From assembly GCA_016781725.1 (NCBI GenBank), contig JADDPU010000095.1, forward strand, positions 1-7,530: a DNA stretch of 7,530 bases, given 5' to 3'. The notes under the pieces are model-generated. The model saw nothing but the letters and a program-made list of their open reading frames with translations. It did no database searches and was not told where the DNA came from. This DNA is from Rubrobacter sp. (GTDB taxonomy: Bacteria; Actinomycetota; Rubrobacteria; Rubrobacterales; Rubrobacteraceae). A program made the position numbers and the translations under genes. Positions 4,892 to 7,530 of the stretch are shown one piece after another. Position 1 is the stretch's first letter. Each line of letters begins with the position of its first letter.

Positions 4892-6643
4892 ATGGACCGA
4901 GCAGAGATCCGGGTGCAAAAGAACGTGCCGGCCGAGATGCGCGACGGTACGACTTTGCTCTCCAACGTCTATCGGCCCGCGGGGGACGGCGAGTACCCGG
5001 TCCTCCTTACGCGCCTTCCCTACGGTAAAGACCTGCCGCTCGGGACCTCCGTACTCGACCCGATCAAGGCCGCCCAGGCCGGCTACGTGGTCGTCGTGCA
5101 GGACGTGCGGGGACGGTACCGTTCGGAGGGCAAGTTCGTCCCCTTCGTCAGCGAGTACGAGGACGGTTACGACACCGTCGAGTGGGCCGCGAGGCTGCCT
5201 GGCTCGAACGGCTCCGTCGGGATGTACGGCCTCTCGTACTTCGGCAAGACCCAGTGGCAGGCCGCCGTCATGCGCCCGCCCTCGCTTAAGAGCATGGTCC
5301 CCGGCATCACCTGGGGAAACCACCTGAACGGCGTCCAGATGCGCGGCGGTGTCCAGGAGCTCGGGCTCATGCAGTACTGGGCCCCGGTCTCGCTGGCCCT
5401 CGACCTCCTGTTGCGCAAGTACGCGGGCGACCCAGAGCGGATAGGGGAGAGGATGCCCGCGCTGGTCGAGGTCATAGACACCATCCTCGCCGGTGGAGGC
5501 TACGATGCCCTGCCGCTCGCCGACCTTCCGAACCCCGACGATCTCCTCTCCTTCGTGCGGGGCGGCTTCGAGCGGGGCGTGGACCACGAGGGCTGGGACC
5601 ACCTCAACATCGACGGCAAGTACGGCCGGGTGGAAGCGCCCACCTTCCACATCGGCGGCTGGTACGACTGCTTTATCGGGGAGACGCTGCGCCAGTACGC
5701 GGCGATGAAGGAGAGGGCCGGCGAGGCCGGGATGCGCCCGCCGCGCCTGATGGTCGGCCCCTGGACTCACGGGGCCTTCGGGAGTACCTTCGGAGATCTG
5801 GACTTCGGCATCGGCAGCTCGGGGTTCTTCCTGAACTACCGGGGCGACCTCACAGACGCCCACCTCCGCTGGTTCGACGCGACCTTGAAGGGCGAGGAGT
5901 CGGCGCTGGATGGCACGCCCCCTGTCCGGGTCTTCGTGATGGGGGAGAACCGCTGGCGCGGCTACGAGGAATGGCCGCCCCCCGGGGCCCGTCAGGAGGA
6001 TTGGCACCTGCGCTCCGGCGGAGGCTTGCTGCGGGAACCCGGCGGGGCCGGCGATGATCCCGCATCCTACGACTACGATCCCGAAGACCCCGTCCCGACG
6101 GTGGGCGGCCCCATCCTGATGGCGCCCATCCACCGCGCGGGCCCGCGCGACCAGCGCCCCGTGGAGGCCCGCCAGGACGTGCTCGTCTACACGAGCCCGC
6201 CGCTCGAGAGCCCTTACACGGTGCTAGGGTCCGTCTACGTGACGCTCTTCGCCGCCTCCTCCGCGCCGGACACGGACTTTGTGGCGCGCCTGGTGGACGT
6301 GCACCCTGACGGACGGGCGATGGGGGTGGCTGACGGGATCCTGCGGGCGAGCGCGCGGGAGAGCTATCCTGTGCCCGGCGTAATAAAGCCTGTGGCCCCG
6401 TCGCCGATCGAGCCCGGGGAAGTGTACGAGTACGCGATCGACCTGTGGGCGACGGGGATCACTTTTCTTGCCGGGCACCGGTTGCGGGTGGAGATCACCT
6501 CGAGCTCCCACCCCCGCTGGGAGCGCAACCTCAACACCGGCGAGAGCGCGGTCCACTCCTCCCGGACCGAGGTCGCCCACCAGACGATCTTCCACGACGC
6601 CGCCCACCCGAGCCGCTTGACCCTGACGGTCGTCGACGAGTAG
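4892..6643 (+). CDS. CocE/NonD-family serine hydrolase (X-Pro dipeptidyl-peptidase-like esterase)
   Basis: The 583-residue alpha/beta-hydrolase would cleave an ester or acyl-peptide bond. The N-terminal hydrolase domain has the nucleophile elbow GLSYFG (Ser115) after QDVRGRYRSEGKF (70-82), the acid in GGWYD (Asp259) and the base in GPWTHG (His293). Tyr44 in RLPYGKD occupies the oxyanion-hole position known in bacterial cocaine esterase, whose triad (Ser117, Asp259, His287) is at nearly the same numbering. The region from about 345 to the end is the jelly-roll domain typical of X-Pro dipeptidyl-peptidase C-termini (SVYVTLFAASSAPDTDFVAR). No signal peptide is visible, so it is cytoplasmic. ATG 4892 is preceded by GGGAG with a 4-nt spacer, 22 nt after the sulfotransferase stop. 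Substrate could be an ester, a beta-lactam ester or a peptide; the operon context favours an ester. Confidence 0.92.
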   Translation: MDRAEIRVQKNVPAEMRDGTTLLSNVYRPAGDGEYPVLLTRLPYGKDLPLGTSVLDPIKAAQAGYVVVVQDVRGRYRSEGKFVPFVSEYEDGYDTVEWAARLPGSNGSVGMYGLSYFGKTQWQAAVMRPPSLKSMVPGITWGNHLNGVQMRGGVQELGLMQYWAPVSLALDLLLRKYAGDPERIGERMPALVEVIDTILAGGGYDALPLADLPNPDDLLSFVRGGFERGVDHEGWDHLNIDGKYGRVEAPTFHIGGWYDCFIGETLRQYAAMKERAGEAGMRPPRLMVGPWTHGAFGSTFGDLDFGIGSSGFFLNYRGDLTDAHLRWFDATLKGEESALDGTPPVRVFVMGENRWRGYEEWPPPGARQEDWHLRSGGGLLREPGGAGDDPASYDYDPEDPVPTVGGPILMAPIHRAGPRDQRPVEARQDVLVYTSPPLESPYTVLGSVYVTLFAASSAPDTDFVARLVDVHPDGRAMGVADGILRASARESYPVPGVIKPVAPSPIEPGEVYEYAIDLWATGITFLAGHRLRVEITSSSHPRWERNLNTGESAVHSSRTEVAHQTIFHDAAHPSRLTLTVVDE

Positions 6644-6647
6644 GAGG
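6643..6647 (+). promoter_or_regulatory. Ribosome-binding site of the SDR gene
   Basis: GGAGG begins with the last base of the hydrolase stop codon TAG and stands 5 nt before ATG 6653. It fixes the SDR start and ties its translation closely to the hydrolase gene. Confidence 0.75.
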
Positions 6648-6652
6648 CCAAG

Positions 6653-7516
6653 ATGAGCGTGTCAAAAGCCGTGCTGATCACGGGTTGCTCGTCCGGCATC
6701 GGCCGGGCTACCGCCGAGCGGCTGGCTGGCGTGGGCTGGAAGGTCTACGCCACGGCCCGCAGCGTCGAGTCGATCTCACCCCTAAAGGACCGGGGCTGCG
6801 AGCTACTCCCCCTCGACGTGACCGACGAGGGCTCGATGCGGGCCGCCGTCGAGGAGGTCGAGGGGCGGGAGGGCGCCGTCGGGGTGCTGATCAACAACGC
6901 AGGCTACAGCCAGTCGGGGGCGGTGGAGACGGTGCCGATGGAGAAGGTCCGCCGGCAGTTCGAGACTAACTTCTTCGGTCTGGTCAGGTTGTGCCAGCTG
7001 GTCCTGCCGGGGATGCGGCGGCAAGGCTACGGCAGGATCGTGAACGTCTCGTCGATGGGCGGGAAGCTGACCTTTCCGGGAGGCGGCTACTATCATGCGA
7101 CCAAGCACGCGGTCGAGGCCGTGAGCGACGCGCTGCGCTTCGAGGTCAAGGGTTTCGGGGTCGGGGTCTCGGTGATAGAGCCTGGCCTGATCCGCACTGG
7201 CTTCGCGCGGACTACCGTCGGCTTGATGGAGGAGCCCGACGAGAAGGGTTCCGACGGCCCGTACTCGGGCTTCGAGGCCGCGGTGGCGAGGACGACGGCG
7301 GAGACCTACGAGCGCGGGCCGCTTCTCAGGCTCGGCGGCGGTCCCGAGGCGGTCGCCGAGAGTATCGAGGAGGCTATCTCCGCCCGCAACCCCCGCAGCC
7401 GCTACGCGGTTACGCCTTCGGCCCACCTCTTCCTCTGGCTGCGGCGTCTGTTGCCGGACCGGGCCTGGGACGCGGTTCTAAGGTCGAGTTACCCCAGCCC
7501 GGGGGTCAGACCGTGA
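6653..7516 (+). CDS. Classical SDR-family NAD(P)-dependent oxidoreductase
   Basis: The 287-residue Rossmann-fold enzyme would interconvert an alcohol and a ketone or aldehyde. It has the cofactor motif TGCSSGIG (10-17), the stabilising motif NNAG (81-84), and the complete catalytic tetrad Asn106, Ser134 (NVSSMGG), Tyr147 and Lys151 (YHATK). The opening VLITGCSSGIGRATAERL and the IEPGLIRTGF segment (175-184) are like the 17-beta-hydroxysteroid dehydrogenase-like branch of classical SDRs, which acts on hydrophobic alcohols; that subgroup call is from memory. Arg37 after the second strand (YATARS) suggests NADP(H) preference, as inference. It is the fourth gene of the operon, 9 nt after the hydrolase. 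A longer C-terminal segment (about 195-287) covers the substrate pocket and gives no further clue. Confidence 0.9.
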   Translation: MSVSKAVLITGCSSGIGRATAERLAGVGWKVYATARSVESISPLKDRGCELLPLDVTDEGSMRAAVEEVEGREGAVGVLINNAGYSQSGAVETVPMEKVRRQFETNFFGLVRLCQLVLPGMRRQGYGRIVNVSSMGGKLTFPGGGYYHATKHAVEAVSDALRFEVKGFGVGVSVIEPGLIRTGFARTTVGLMEEPDEKGSDGPYSGFEAAVARTTAETYERGPLLRLGGGPEAVAESIEEAISARNPRSRYAVTPSAHLFLWLRRLLPDRAWDAVLRSSYPSPGVRP

Positions 7517-7530
7517 GGATAGAAGGCCGC
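7513..7530 (+). CDS. Possible start of a fifth operon gene (runs off the window)
   Basis: GTG at 7513 overlaps the SDR stop codon as GTGA and opens a frame reading (M)RIEGR up to the right edge. A GGGGG run at 7500-7505 lies 7 nt upstream and is a weak ribosome-binding candidate. The overlap style matches a coupled operon gene. Six codons cannot identify the product, although a short leader of this kind often precedes the Rossmann motif of another SDR. Confidence 0.35.

Noticed and set aside
3133..4965. A 610-residue - strand open frame across the ligase and sulfotransferase genes
   Set aside because: The + strand encodes complete, motif-rich enzymes here. The antisense product has no recognisable motif and spans two genes, a typical artefact of G/C-ending codons.
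3621..5327. A 568-residue + strand frame overlapping three genes
   Set aside because: Arg-rich, motif-free and crossing gene boundaries; a frame-shifted shadow of the operon genes.
4784..6133. A 449-residue - strand open frame opposite the CocE-like gene
   Set aside because: Same artefact: no domain motifs, and the + strand gene has its full catalytic triad.

Overview
The window is high-GC DNA (strong G/C preference at third codon positions, GTG starts, SD motifs such as GGAGG) that looks like the chromosome of a high-GC actinobacterium. A deep-branching lineage such as Rubrobacter or its relatives is my best guess. It rests on the mix of a Thermus-like long-chain acyl-CoA ligase, a secreted mini RTX-like protein ending in a paired-cysteine motif, and an M15 peptidase. 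This is recollection of family distribution, not a database result. I see no mobile element, CRISPR array, tRNA or rRNA.

Layout. (1) 1-292, + strand: the tail of an unidentified reading frame that overlaps, by ATGA, a 72-residue ORF carrying only the acetyl-CoA-binding half of a GNAT acetyltransferase. (2) 293-443: an intergenic stretch between convergent genes, holding a terminator-like hairpin, a perfect 28-nt palindrome and a third hairpin. (3) 444-2363, - strand: three genes. In transcription order they are a 65-residue hypothetical protein, a membrane-anchored M15 D,D-carboxypeptidase with an apparent leaderless promoter, and a secreted glycine/aspartate-rich RTX-like calcium-binding protein. 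The last two act outside the membrane. (4) 2376-7516, + strand: a four-gene operon starting from a recognisable promoter (TTGACC-N18-TAAGAT). It encodes long-chain fatty-acid-CoA ligase, a sulfotransferase with a C-terminal membrane segment, a CocE/NonD-type serine hydrolase and a classical SDR oxidoreductase. Gaps are 9, 22 and 9 nt. A possible fifth gene begins in a GTGA overlap at the right edge.

How the genes may work together. The operon combines acyl activation (ligase), ester or amide hydrolysis (CocE-like), alcohol/ketone redox (SDR) and sulfo-group transfer at a membrane. This fits processing of an ester- or lipid-type substrate, but the substrate cannot be read from the sequence. 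All four operon enzymes keep their expected catalytic residues.

Nothing here is clearly a new biological system. The points most worth a second look are the ligase/membrane sulfotransferase/esterase/SDR gene set, the broken or truncated GNAT at the left edge, the leaderless promoter of the peptidase, and the tightly packed divergent promoter region at about 2363-2412.
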